Positions 33,286 through 42,056 of a stretch of DNA of 64,000 bases are shown piece after piece. The stretch spans positions 6,923,001 to 6,987,000 of the forward strand of contig NZ_CP163435.1 of assembly GCF_041051975.1 (NCBI RefSeq). The letters are read 5' to 3'. Source of the DNA: Streptomyces sp. R21 (GTDB lineage: Bacteria > Actinomycetota > Actinomycetes > Streptomycetales > Streptomycetaceae). The notes under the pieces are model-generated. The model ran no database searches. It worked only from the letters and a program-made list of their open reading frames with translations, and was not told the origin of the DNA. Position numbers and translations under genes: made by a program. Position 1 is the first letter of the stretch. Every line of letters starts with the position of its first letter.

Positions 33286-34065
33286 CTACCGGGACCGCTC
33301 CTCCACAACCCCCGGCACGGGATGCGGCACTCCCGTCATCCCCACCCCGGACAGCGAGGCGACCTCCGCTCGCAGGGCCCGTACCTCCTCCGTGAGTGCC
33401 TCGATCGCCGCCGTCTGCCGGCGTTCCTCCACGTCGTCCTTCTCGAAGCGGGAGATGAACCACGTGGCGATGTTCGCGGTGACGACACCGAGCAGGGCGA
33501 TCCCGGAGAGCATCAGCCCGACCGCGATCATGCGGCCGAGACCGGTGGTCGGGGCATGGTCGCCGTACCCCACCGTCGTCATCGTCGTGAACGACCACCA
33601 CACCGCGTCGCCCAGCGTGCGGATGTTCCCGTCCGGCGAGTCCCGCTCCACGGAGAGCACGGCGAGCGAGCCGAACATCAGCAGCCCGATCACCGAGCCC
33701 CCGACGTACGTCGTCAGCCGGATCTGCGACGCCATCCGCGCCCGCCGCCCGACCAGCATCAGCGTGGAGACGAGCCGCAGCAGCCGCAGCGGCTGGAGCA
33801 TCGGCACGACCACCGCGCACAGGTCGAGCCAGTGCGTGCGGACGAACTCCCGGCGCTGCCGGGCGAGTGCGAGCCGTACGAGATAGTCGGCGGCGAACGA
33901 ACCCCACACCGCCCACTCCACCAGCGTGCACGTCAGCGTCAGCGACCGGCTCGCGCTGCTGTCCACGATCGGCACGGCGTACGCGAGGGCGAAAGCCACC
34001 GCGAGCGCCAGCAGGGGCCGCTGGGTGCGCTGCTCCCAACGGGCTTGTGCCGGTTGTTCTTTCAT
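33286..34065 (-). CDS. Six-span potassium channel subunit
   Basis: A 259-residue channel. The selectivity filter TTVGYGD is at 163-169. An S4-like stretch LRLLRLVSTLMLVGRRARM carries spaced arginines (about 93-111). S6 follows and ends in a cytoplasmic coiled coil EERRQTAAIEALTEEVRALRAEVASL, which may tetramerize the channel. Length and arrangement match the Kv-like bacterial Ion_trans_2 family. The ATG at 34065 overlaps the stop of a six-codon upstream ORF. The signal for gating is unknown; the basic S4-like helix suggests voltage sensitivity. Confidence 0.92.
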   Translation of the reverse strand: MKEQPAQARWEQRTQRPLLALAVAFALAYAVPIVDSSASRSLTLTCTLVEWAVWGSFAADYLVRLALARQRREFVRTHWLDLCAVVVPMLQPLRLLRLVSTLMLVGRRARMASQIRLTTYVGGSVIGLLMFGSLAVLSVERDSPDGNIRTLGDAVWWSFTTMTTVGYGDHAPTTGLGRMIAVGLMLSGIALLGVVTANIATWFISRFEKDDVEERRQTAAIEALTEEVRALRAEVASLSGVGMTGVPHPVPGVVEERSR

Positions 34066-34082
34066 GCCCGTTGTTCCTTCAT
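34062..34082 (-). CDS. Six-codon upstream ORF coupled to the potassium channel
   Basis: ATG AAG GAA CAA CGG GCA TGA encodes MKEQRA and its stop overlaps the channel ATG (ATGA at 34065-34062). The channel begins with MKEQPA, so the start has been duplicated in tandem. TACGAT (34094-34089) lies 6 bases before the upstream ATG, giving a leaderless uORF. AAGGA inside the uORF can serve as ribosome site for the channel. Translation of the uORF is inferred. Confidence 0.5.
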   Translation of the reverse strand: MKEQRA

Positions 34083-34201
34083 GTCCGCATCGTAGAAGTC
34101 GCACGGCGGAGGAACCACGGAAGGGCGGCGGAGCCGCAACCGGCCCCACCGCCCCTCGGCGGACGTACACCCTCGGCGGGCGCACCCCTGCGTCACATGC
34201 G

Positions 34202-36934
34202 CTACGCGTCGCCGCCCGCGGCCCCGGGGTCCGCCGCCGTCACGTCGAGCAACTGGTACCGGTCGATGGCCTGCTTCAGCACCGACCGGTCGACCTTGCC
34301 CTCGCGCGCCAGCTCGGTCAGCACCGCGACCACGATCGACTGCGCGTCGATGTGGAAGAAGCGGCGAGCCGCACCCCGCGTGTCGGCGAAGCCGAAGCCG
34401 TCCGCGCCGAGCGACTGGTAGGTGCCCGGCACCCAGCGCGAGATCTGGTCGGGAACCGATCGCATCCAGTCGGACACCGCCACGAACGGGCCCTCGGCAC
34501 TGCTCAGCTTCCGCGTCACATACGGGACGCGCTGCTCCTCCTCGGGGTGCAGCAGGTTGTGCCGCTCCACCTCGACGGCCTCGCGGCGCAGCTCGTTCCA
34601 GGAGGTCGCCGACCAGACGTCCGCCTTGACGTTCCAGTCGGAGGCGAGGATCTGCTGCGCCTCGACGGCCCACGGGACGGCCACGCCGGAGGCGAGGATC
34701 TGCGCCGGGATCGCGCCCGACTCCCCGGCCTTGAAGCGGTGGATGCCCTTGATGATGCCGTCCGCGTCGACGTCCGCCGGCTCGGCCGGGTGCTGGATCG
34801 GCTCGTTGTAGACGGTGAGGTAGTAGAAGACGTCTTCGGCGTCCGGGCCGTACATCCGGCGCAGACCGTCCTGCACGATGTGCGCGATCTCGAAGCCGTA
34901 CGCCGGGTCGTACGCGACGCAGCCCGGGTTCGTCGAGGCGAGCAGCTGCGAGTGTCCGTCCGCGTGCTGAAGACCCTCACCGGTCAGTGTCGTACGTCCC
35001 GCGGTCGCACCCAGTACGAAACCGCGCGACAACTGGTCGGCCATCTGCCAGAACTGGTCACCGGTGCGCTGGAAACCGAACATCGAGTAGAAGACGTAGA
35101 CCGGGATGAGCGGCTCGCCGTGCGTCGCGTACGCCGATCCCGCGGCGATGAGGGAGGCCGTGCAGCCCGCCTCGGAGATGCCGTCGTGCAGCATCTGGCC
35201 GGTCGGCGACTCCTTGTACGCGAGCAGCAGATCGCGGTCGACCGCCTCGTACTGCTGACCGAGCGGGTTGTAGATCTTCGCGCTCGGGAAGAACGAGTCC
35301 ATGCCGAACGTGCGGTACTCGTCAGGCGCGATCAGTACGAACCGCTTGCCGATCTCCTCGTCCCGCATGAGATCCTTGAGGAGTCGCACAAAGGCCATGG
35401 TCGTCGCGATGGACTGCTGACCCGAGCCCTTCTTCACACTCGCGTACGTCTTGTCCTCGGGCAGCGGCAGCGGCTTCGACCGCACGACGCGCGTCGGGAC
35501 GTACCCGCCGAGCCCCTTGCGGCGGTCGTGCATGTACTGGATCTCCTCGGAGTCGCGCCCCGGGTGGTAGTACGGCGGCGCGCCGTCCTCCAACTGCTGG
35601 TCGGTGATCGGGATGTGCAGCCGGTCGCGGAAGCCCTTGAGGTCGGCGACGGTCAGCTTCTTCATCTGGTGTGTCGCGTTGCGGCCCTCGAAGTTGGGGC
35701 CCAGCGTCCAGCCCTTGACCGTCTGCGCCAGGACCACCGTCGGCTGGCCCTTGTGCGCCTTGGCCGCCGCGAAGGCCGCGTAGACCTTCTTGTGGTCGTG
35801 ACCGCCGCGGCCCAGGTGCAGGATCTGGTCGTCGGTCATGTTCTCGACCATCGCGCGCAGCCGGTGATCGCCACCGAAGAAGTGGTCGCGGATATACGCG
35901 CCGGTCTCCGTGGCGTACGTCTGGAACTGGCCGTCCGGCGTGGTGTTCAGCTTGTTGACCAGGATGCCGTCGCGGTCCTGCGCGAGCAGCGGGTCCCAGC
36001 TGCGGTCCCACACCAGCTTGATGACGTTCCATCCGGCGCCGCGGAACTGCGACTCCAGCTCCTGGATGATCTTGCCGTTGCCGCGCACCGGGCCGTCGAG
36101 CCGCTGCAGGTTGCAGTTGACGACGAAGGTCAGGTTGTCGAGGCCCTCGCGGGCGGCGATGGACAGCTGGCCCAGCGACTCGGGCTCGTCCATCTCGCCG
36201 TCGCCGAGGAACGCCCAGACGTGCGACTTGGAGGTGTCCGCGATGCCGCGCGCCGCCATGTAGCGGTTCATCCGCGCCTGGAAGATCGCGCCGAGCGGGC
36301 CGAGGCCCATGGAGACGGTCGGGAACTCCCAGAAGTCCGGCATCGAGCGCGGGTGCGGGTACGACGACAGGCCGTACGGCGCCTTCGACTTCTCCTGGCG
36401 GAACGAGTCGAGCTGCTGCTCGGAGAGGCGGTCCAGCATGAACGCGCGGGCGTAGATGCCCGGCGAGGCGTGCCCCTGGAAGAAGATCTGGTCGCCGCCG
36501 TCGCCCTCGTCCTTGCCGCGGAAGAAGTGGTTGAAGCCCACGTCGTACAGCGAGGCGGAGGACGCGAAGGTGGCGATGTGTCCGCCGACCCCGATGCCGG
36601 GGCGCTGCGCGCGCGACACCATCACGGCCGCGTTCCAGCGGGTCGCGTTGAGGACCTTGCGCTCGATCTCCTCGTTGCCCGGGAAGAACGGCTCGTCCTT
36701 GGTGGCGATGGTGTTGACGTAGTCCGTGCTGCGCATCTCGGGCACGGCCACGCGCTTCTCGCGGGCCCGCTCGATCAGCCGCAGCATCAGGTAGCGGGCA
36801 CGCTCACGGCCGCGCTCGTCGACGGCGGCGTCGAGGGAGTCGAGCCACTCCTGAGTCTCTTCAGGGTCGAAGTCCGGGACCTGGCTGGGAAGGCCGCCAA
36901 TGATGATCGGGTTGCGATCGGATCCGGAAGCCAC
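34202..36934 (-). CDS. aceE: Pyruvate dehydrogenase E1 component, homodimeric type
   Basis: A 910-residue thiamin-diphosphate enzyme that decarboxylates pyruvate for acetyl-CoA formation. The ThDP motif GDGEMDEPESLGQLS... NCNLQRLDGPVRGN is visible at about 250-305. The domain after about 490 includes the catalytic Glu region and FYSMFGFQRTGDQFW. The length and HQMKKLTVADLKGFRDRL match the AceE family, not the alpha/beta type. The GTG start at 36934 follows AAGGA. It is isolated by a 516-base upstream region. E2 and E3 are not in this window. Confidence 0.97.
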   Translation of the reverse strand: MASGSDRNPIIIGGLPSQVPDFDPEETQEWLDSLDAAVDERGRERARYLMLRLIERAREKRVAVPEMRSTDYVNTIATKDEPFFPGNEEIERKVLNATRWNAAVMVSRAQRPGIGVGGHIATFASSASLYDVGFNHFFRGKDEGDGGDQIFFQGHASPGIYARAFMLDRLSEQQLDSFRQEKSKAPYGLSSYPHPRSMPDFWEFPTVSMGLGPLGAIFQARMNRYMAARGIADTSKSHVWAFLGDGEMDEPESLGQLSIAAREGLDNLTFVVNCNLQRLDGPVRGNGKIIQELESQFRGAGWNVIKLVWDRSWDPLLAQDRDGILVNKLNTTPDGQFQTYATETGAYIRDHFFGGDHRLRAMVENMTDDQILHLGRGGHDHKKVYAAFAAAKAHKGQPTVVLAQTVKGWTLGPNFEGRNATHQMKKLTVADLKGFRDRLHIPITDQQLEDGAPPYYHPGRDSEEIQYMHDRRKGLGGYVPTRVVRSKPLPLPEDKTYASVKKGSGQQSIATTMAFVRLLKDLMRDEEIGKRFVLIAPDEYRTFGMDSFFPSAKIYNPLGQQYEAVDRDLLLAYKESPTGQMLHDGISEAGCTASLIAAGSAYATHGEPLIPVYVFYSMFGFQRTGDQFWQMADQLSRGFVLGATAGRTTLTGEGLQHADGHSQLLASTNPGCVAYDPAYGFEIAHIVQDGLRRMYGPDAEDVFYYLTVYNEPIQHPAEPADVDADGIIKGIHRFKAGESGAIPAQILASGVAVPWAVEAQQILASDWNVKADVWSATSWNELRREAVEVERHNLLHPEEEQRVPYVTRKLSSAEGPFVAVSDWMRSVPDQISRWVPGTYQSLGADGFGFADTRGAARRFFHIDAQSIVVAVLTELAREGKVDRSVLKQAIDRYQLLDVTAADPGAAGGDA

Positions 36935-37450
36935 GCTGTTCCTTCGCTGTCAGAGGGGCGGTCTGAGGGCTGTCTGATGGGATTTTCTCTGTCTCTGCAC
37001 GTGTCTGCACCGTTCCCCATCGTGTACCTGAGGAACGCAAACGTCATCTCTACTGAGAGGTAACCGGTGTGGTTATCGAGAGCGATTCAAGACGTTCACG
37101 CAGTTCGCTGGGACGGGCCCGACCAAATCGCAACGATACGCTCAGTCCGTGACGCGTTCCGCAAAGTCGTTCGGTCTTCGTAACCTCAGAGGGTTCCGAA
37201 GGGGACATACGGGGCAGAACGGTGTGGTGTGCGTCACAGGGTGAGGTGATCGGGCGCCGGGACTTGCGTCGACACCACCAGGATCGTCACCGTTTCGGCG
37301 GTCTCGACGGCCGGGTACTTGCGCGATCCGCCCCGCCCGTGTGGACTACGGCCAAAGCTGCGCGCACGCGCGTGGCTGGACTTCCCCTGGTTCTCGACTT
37401 CGATCGAGCAGGGGAGACCCCATTTCCGAAACATGATCAGGAGGCAAGCC
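36935..37450. promoter_or_regulatory. Long divergent aceE/DUF3052 control region
   Basis: No gene fits in these 516 bases. GGTAACC (37059-37065), GGTGT, GGTTATC (37071-37077) form a 19-base inverted repeat about 130 bases upstream of the aceE start, a candidate operator. AT-richer DNA and several short hairpins (gcgcgcacgcgcg near 37359) follow. AGGAGG at 37438-37443 is the DUF3052 ribosome site. I see no riboswitch class that I recognise. Confidence 0.5.
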
Positions 37451-37879
37451 GTGAGCGCGACCGCGGACCACGCGGAGGAGCGGACCAACCCGGCCGCCAG
37501 GCTGGGGTTCGAGCCCGGACAGGTGGTCCAGGAGATCGGCTTCGACGACGACGTTGACCACGAGCTCCGTGAATCCATTGAATCGCTGATCGGCCAGGAC
37601 CTGGTCGACGAGGAATACGACGACGTCGCCGATGTGGTGATGCTGTGGTTCCGCGACGAGGACGGCGATCTCACGGACGCACTGGTGGACGCCATCGGTC
37701 TCCTTGAGGACGGCGGCATGATCTGGCTGCTGACCCCCAAGACCGGCCGGGACGGTTACGTCGAACCCAGCGATATCGCCGAGGCCGGGCAGACCGCCGG
37801 CCTCTCCCAGACGAAGAGCATCACCGTGGGTAAGGAGTGGTCGGGCACCCGTCTGGCCACGCCGAAGGCCAAGCGCTGA
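37451..37879 (+). CDS. DUF3052 domain protein
   Basis: A 142-residue acidic protein of an actinobacterial family of unknown function. VVQEIGFDDDVDHELRESIE and LWFRDEDGDLTDALVDA are the most conserved stretches; GMIWLLTPKTGRDGYVEPSDI follows. The C-terminus is basic (TPKAKR). GTG 37451 follows AGGAGG by 7 bases, better than any upstream start. It is divergent from aceE, a linkage I recall as conserved. Confidence 0.87.
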   Translation: MSATADHAEERTNPAARLGFEPGQVVQEIGFDDDVDHELRESIESLIGQDLVDEEYDDVADVVMLWFRDEDGDLTDALVDAIGLLEDGGMIWLLTPKTGRDGYVEPSDIAEAGQTAGLSQTKSITVGKEWSGTRLATPKAKR

Positions 37880-37917
37880 GTTCCTTCCCGTTCCAGCTGC
37901 CGAGGGCAGTGTGTGTG

Positions 37918-37950
37918 GGGCCCCCTCCGACGAGCCGTCGGAGGGGGCCC
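37918..37950. terminator. Hairpin after DUF3052
   Basis: A perfect 15-bp stem (37918-37932 with 37936-37950) closed by AGC lies 39 bases after the DUF3052 stop and before the peroxiredoxin. Confidence 0.85.
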
Positions 37951-38054
37951 TGCGCGTTCCCGGCCGGCGCGGGGACTCCCGAAACGGGCGCCGGTCGATC
38001 ACTGCGTAGGCTGGTCATCACCCGAACAGCCCCTCGGAAGGGAAGAGTGTGACT

Positions 38055-38513
38055 ATGGCGATCGAGGTCGGCACCAAGGCCCCGGACTTCGAGCTCAAGG
38101 ACAACCACGGCGCCACCGTGAAGCTGTCCGACTTCCGCGGCGAGAAGAACGTCGTGCTGCTCTTCTACCCGTTCGCCTTCACGGGTGTGTGCACCGGCGA
38201 GCTGTGCGAGCTGCGCGACCACCTGCCGCAGTTCTCCGACCGCGACACCCAACTGCTGGCCGTCTCCAACGACTCCATCCACACGCTGCGCGTCTTCGCC
38301 GAGCAGGAGGGCCTGGAGTACCCGCTGCTGTCCGACTTCTGGCCGCACGGCAACACTTCTCGGGCGTACGGCGTCTTCGACGAGGACAAGGGCTGCGCGG
38401 TGCGCGGCACCTTCATCATCGACAAGGAGGGTGTCGTGCGGTGGACCGTCGTCAACGGCCTGCCGGACGCGCGTGACCTGAACGAGTACGTGAAGGCACT
38501 CGACACCCTGTGA
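38055..38513 (+). CDS. ahpE: Peroxiredoxin, AhpE/Bcp-like
   Basis: A 152-residue thiol peroxidase. The peroxidatic Cys46 lies in FAFTGVCTGELCELRD, with a nearby Cys51. Thr and Arg of the active site are in TGVC and VRGTFIIDKEG. It reduces hydrogen peroxide and organic peroxides. The ATG at 38055 is preceded by GAAGAG; an overlapping GTG at 38049 adds two residues. It stands near ohr-like and ter stress genes but has its own terminator upstream. Confidence 0.92.
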   Translation: MAIEVGTKAPDFELKDNHGATVKLSDFRGEKNVVLLFYPFAFTGVCTGELCELRDHLPQFSDRDTQLLAVSNDSIHTLRVFAEQEGLEYPLLSDFWPHGNTSRAYGVFDEDKGCAVRGTFIIDKEGVVRWTVVNGLPDARDLNEYVKALDTL

Positions 38514-38625
38514 TTCTTCGGGTCCAGCCCCTGCGGGGTGCGGGAACCCGTCACTAGGATCGAGTCGTTGATCCGATACCAACGCACTCGGGGCTCCCTG
38601 CCCCTGGACACCATTGGGAGGACTC

Positions 38626-39201
38626 GTGGGAGTCAGCCTCAGCAAGGGCGGCAACGTATCGCTGACCAAGGAGGCCCCGGGCCTGACCGCGGTCATCGTC
38701 GGTCTGGGGTGGGACGTCCGCACCACCACCGGCACCGACTTCGACCTGGATGCCAGCGCCATCCTGACCGGCGCGGACGGCAAGGTCAGCAGTGACGCCA
38801 ACTTCGTGTTCTTCAACAACCTGAAGAGCCCGGACGGCTCGGTCGAGCACACCGGGGACAACACCACCGGTGAGGGCGAGGGCGACGACGAACAGATCAA
38901 GGTCAACCTCGCCGCGGTCCCGGCGGAGATCGACAAGATCGTGTTCCCGGTCTCGATCTACGACGCCGAGAACCGCCAGCAGTCCTTCGGCCAGGTGCGC
39001 AACGCGTTCATCCGCGTGGTGAACCAGGCCGGCGAGGCGGAGATCGCGCGCTACGACCTCTCCGAGGACGCCTCAACGGAGACCGCGATGGTCTTCGGCG
39101 AGCTGTACCGCAACGGCGCGGAGTGGAAGTTCCGCGCCGTGGGCCAGGGCTACGCCTCGGGCCTGCGCGGCATCGCGCAGGACTTCGGCGTGAACGTCTG
39201 A
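38626..39201 (+). CDS. terD: TerD family stress protein, first copy
   Basis: A 191-residue TerD. The sequence begins MGVSLSKGGNVSLTKEAPGL, and the calcium-binding core is visible as DFDLDASA (43-50), DNTTGEGEGDDE and YDAENRQQSFG. RYDLSEDASTETAMVFGELYR is the family signature. TerD proteins bind calcium and act in tellurite, phage or general stress tolerance, with an unclear mechanism. GTG 38626 follows GGGAGGA. Its close paralog starts 118 bases downstream. Confidence 0.96.
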   Translation: MGVSLSKGGNVSLTKEAPGLTAVIVGLGWDVRTTTGTDFDLDASAILTGADGKVSSDANFVFFNNLKSPDGSVEHTGDNTTGEGEGDDEQIKVNLAAVPAEIDKIVFPVSIYDAENRQQSFGQVRNAFIRVVNQAGEAEIARYDLSEDASTETAMVFGELYRNGAEWKFRAVGQGYASGLRGIAQDFGVNV

Positions 39202-39319
39202 CCGTCGCCCGTCTGATCCGGACGGACCTCGGCTCTCCCGTCCGGCGCCGCACCCCCGGGTGCGGCGCCGGACGTGCTGGACAACGAAACAAGGCATGAC
39301 CTCGGGGAGGACCAGCATC

Positions 39320-39895
39320 ATGGGCGTCACGCTCGCCAAGGGAGGCAATGTCTCCCTCTCCAAGGCCGCACCGAACCTCACGCAGGTGATGATCGGGCTC
39401 GGCTGGGACGCACGCTCCACCACCGGAGCCGACTTCGACCTGGACGCCAGCGCGCTGCTGTGCAACTCCGGCCGGGTGCTCGGCGACGAGTGGTTCATCT
39501 TCTACAACCAGCTCAAGAGCCCGGACGGCTCGGTCGAGCACACCGGCGACAACCTCACCGGTGAGGGCGAGGGCGACGACGAGTCGATCCTGATCGACCT
39601 CTCCAAGGTTCCCGCCAACGTCGACAAGATCGTCTTCCCGGTCTCGATCCACGACGCCGACAACCGCGGCCAGACGTTCGGCCAGGTCAGCAACGCCTTC
39701 ATCCGTGTGGTCAACCAGGCCGACGGTCAGGAGCTCGCGCGCTACGACCTCTCCGAGGACGCCTCCACGGAGACCGCGATGATCTTCGGCGAGGTGTACC
39801 GCTACAACAGCGAATGGAAGTTCCGCGCGGTCGGCCAGGGGTACGCGTCCGGACTGCGGGGCATCGCACTGGACTTCGGGGTCAATGTTTCCTAG
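39320..39895 (+). CDS. terD: TerD family stress protein, second copy
   Basis: A 191-residue paralog of the preceding gene, with identical order of motifs (MGVTLAKGGNVSLSKAAP, DFDLDASA, DNLTGEGEGDDE, RYDLSEDASTETAMIFGEVYR). The two are about 75-80% alike by eye, so a fairly recent or conserved tandem duplication. GGGGAGG lies 8 bases upstream of the ATG. The pair is followed by the TerC-like membrane protein, the normal companion of TerD. Confidence 0.96.
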   Translation: MGVTLAKGGNVSLSKAAPNLTQVMIGLGWDARSTTGADFDLDASALLCNSGRVLGDEWFIFYNQLKSPDGSVEHTGDNLTGEGEGDDESILIDLSKVPANVDKIVFPVSIHDADNRGQTFGQVSNAFIRVVNQADGQELARYDLSEDASTETAMIFGEVYRYNSEWKFRAVGQGYASGLRGIALDFGVNVS

Positions 39896-40005
39896 GCCCG
39901 GCTTGGCCAGCCGAAGGGGCGGCACTCTAGACTTCGTGGTCAACGTTAGGTAAAGCCGAGTACGGCGCGGGGGAGACCCGTACATACACGATGATTGGGT
40001 AGCCA

Positions 40006-41154
40006 GTGCTTCTGAAAACCTTCGGCTGGTCGTTCGCGATTACCGCGCTCGGCCTGGTCGCAGCGGCGTTCTACGGGGGGTGGGAAGCCTTTGGCATCGT
40101 GGCGATCCTGGCTGTCCTCGAGATCTCGCTGTCCTTCGACAACGCGGTGGTCAACGCCGGAATCCTGAAGAAGATGAGTGCCTTCTGGCAGAAGATCTTC
40201 CTCACCGTCGGTGTCCTGATCGCCGTCTTCGGTATGCGCCTGGTCTTCCCGGTCGTGATCGTGGCGGTGACCGCCAAGAAGAGCCCGATCGAGGCGGTCA
40301 ACCTCGCGCTCACCGACAAGGACCAGTACCAGCAGCTGGTGACCGACGCCCACCCGGCGATCGCCGCCTTCGGTGGCATGTTCCTGCTGATGATCTTCCT
40401 CGACTTCATCTTCGAGGAGCGGGACATCCAGTGGCTGCGCTGGATCGAGCGCCCGCTGGCCAAGCTCGGCAAGGTCGACATGCTGGCGGTCTGCATCGCC
40501 CTGATCGTCCTGCTGATCACCTCCATGACCTTCGCGGTCAACGCCCACCAGCACGGCGGCGCGCACGTCGACAAGGCGCAGACGGTGCTGATCTCCGGCA
40601 TCGCGGGCCTGATCACCTACATGGTGGTCGGCGGTCTCTCCGGCTACTTCGAGGACAAGCTCGAGGAAGAGGAGGAGCGCGAGCACGAGGAGGAGGAAGA
40701 GGCCGAACGGACCGGCAAGAAGAAGCCGGCCGTCGTCCTCGCCGGCCAGGCAGCGTTCTTCATGTTCCTCTACCTCGAGGTCCTGGACGCGTCCTTCTCC
40801 TTCGACGGTGTGATCGGCGCCTTCGCCATCACCAACGACATCGTGCTGATGGCGCTCGGCCTCGGCATCGGCGCCATGTACGTCCGGTCGCTCACGGTCT
40901 ACCTGGTCCGCCAGGGCACCCTCGACGACTACGTCTACCTGGAGCACGGCGCGCACTACGCGATCGGCGCCCTCGCCGTGATCCTCATGGTCACCATCCA
41001 GTACCAGATCCACGAGGTCATCACCGGCCTCGTCGGTGTCATCCTGATCGCCTGGTCCTTCTGGTCCTCGGTGCGCCGCAACAAGGCGATCGCCGAGGCC
41101 GAGGGAAAAGGTGAGTCCTCGGACGAGAAGACCGAGGTCTCGACCGGGGTGTGA
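40006..41154 (+). CDS. TerC-like membrane protein (DUF475 family)
   Basis: A 382-residue integral membrane protein with about eight spans. FDNAVVNAGILKKM (about 43-56) and the late EVLDASFSFDGVIGAFAI are the paired acidic TerC-like repeats. The middle loop (about 223-247) is a run of Glu and Lys-rich residues, preceded by NAHQHGGAHVDK, which may bind metal ions. TerC/DUF475 proteins probably move or bind metals and work with TerD. The start is GTG 40006. Downstream is a terminator-like hairpin. Confidence 0.92.
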   Translation: MLLKTFGWSFAITALGLVAAAFYGGWEAFGIVAILAVLEISLSFDNAVVNAGILKKMSAFWQKIFLTVGVLIAVFGMRLVFPVVIVAVTAKKSPIEAVNLALTDKDQYQQLVTDAHPAIAAFGGMFLLMIFLDFIFEERDIQWLRWIERPLAKLGKVDMLAVCIALIVLLITSMTFAVNAHQHGGAHVDKAQTVLISGIAGLITYMVVGGLSGYFEDKLEEEEEREHEEEEEAERTGKKKPAVVLAGQAAFFMFLYLEVLDASFSFDGVIGAFAITNDIVLMALGLGIGAMYVRSLTVYLVRQGTLDDYVYLEHGAHYAIGALAVILMVTIQYQIHEVITGLVGVILIAWSFWSSVRRNKAIAEAEGKGESSDEKTEVSTGV

Positions 41155-41209
41155 CCCGATCGGTCCGGATCCGCGTGTGTGATCCGGGCCCGCGTGAGGA
41201 ACGCTCTGT

Positions 41210-41249
41210 GCGGGGCGGTGTGGAGGATCTGTCCTCCATGCCGCCCCGC
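41210..41249. terminator. Hairpin between the DUF475 and TerF-like genes
   Basis: Arms of 18 bases (41210-41227 and 41232-41249) pair completely when two G-U pairs are allowed, with a TCTG loop. It could terminate or attenuate transcription into the gene at 41278. Confidence 0.75.
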
Positions 41250-41277
41250 GCGGCATTGAAGCAACTGGGGGGCGGTC

Positions 41278-42015
41278 ATGGGGTTCTGGGACGAGCTGTG
41301 GCGCGGGCGCTCGACCGATTTCGACTCGGGCAGTGCGGCCAGCAACGCCATCGAGCTGACCAAACGGCATCGCCAGGTCTCGCTCACCAAGCAGGGCGCG
41401 GCCACCGGCAACCTGCGCGTCAACCTGTCCTGGCGGATGCGCACCTCCGACATAGGCGGCCCCGAGCGCGGCCGCCTGCTGAAGCACCCCTTCAGGCTGT
41501 TCACCCCGGAAGTGGTCCAGGGCCACACCCAGAGCATGGTCAATGTCGACCTCGACCTGGGCTGCATGTACGAGCTCGCCGACGGCAGCAAGGGCGTGGT
41601 CCAGCCGCTGGGCGGCTTCTTCGGCGAACTCAACGAATCGCCGTACATAAAACTCAGCGGCGACGACCGGTTCGGCTCCGGCTCCGGCGAGACGATCTTC
41701 GTCAACCTGGACCACCGCGACGAGATCAAGCGGCTGCTCATCTTCGTCTACATCTACGACCAGACCCCGGCCTTCGACCGTACGCACGCCATCGTCACGC
41801 TCTACCCGAGCAACGGCCCACGCATCGAGATCGGCCTCGACGAGCGCCATCCGCAGGCCCGGTCCTGCGCGGTGGTGCTGATCGAGAACGTCAAGGGCGA
41901 CCTGACCGTGCGCCGCGAGGTGAAGTTCGTCTACGGCTTCCAGGCCGAGCTCGACCGCCTCTACGGCTGGGGGCTCCAGTGGGGCCGCGGCTACAAGTCG
42001 AAGGCCGACCGCTGA
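41278..42015 (+). CDS. TerD-superfamily protein (TerF/TerA-like)
   Basis: A 245-residue protein. A unique N-terminal section MGFWDELWRGRSTDFDSG precedes the TerD-like fold: NVDLDLGCMYEL (about 97-108), ISGDDRFG-like LSGDDRFGSGSGETIFVN, LLIFVYIYDQTPAFDRTHAIV. These are TerD core motifs with altered acidic residues. The terminus LYGWGLQWGRGYKSK is unlike the short TerD proteins. It starts 28 bases after the hairpin. It is probably a Ter complex component. Confidence 0.88.
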   Translation: MGFWDELWRGRSTDFDSGSAASNAIELTKRHRQVSLTKQGAATGNLRVNLSWRMRTSDIGGPERGRLLKHPFRLFTPEVVQGHTQSMVNVDLDLGCMYELADGSKGVVQPLGGFFGELNESPYIKLSGDDRFGSGSGETIFVNLDHRDEIKRLLIFVYIYDQTPAFDRTHAIVTLYPSNGPRIEIGLDERHPQARSCAVVLIENVKGDLTVRREVKFVYGFQAELDRLYGWGLQWGRGYKSKADR

Positions 42016-42056
42016 GCGCACCCCGGCCGTAGCGAGCCGCCCCTACCGGGCGGAGC

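Noticed and set aside
33926..37063. A 1045-codon open frame antisense to aceE
   Set aside because: The residue composition is Arg/Asp/Val/Leu-rich as expected for the complement of GC-rich coding DNA, and no domain is visible; aceE is unambiguous on the other strand.
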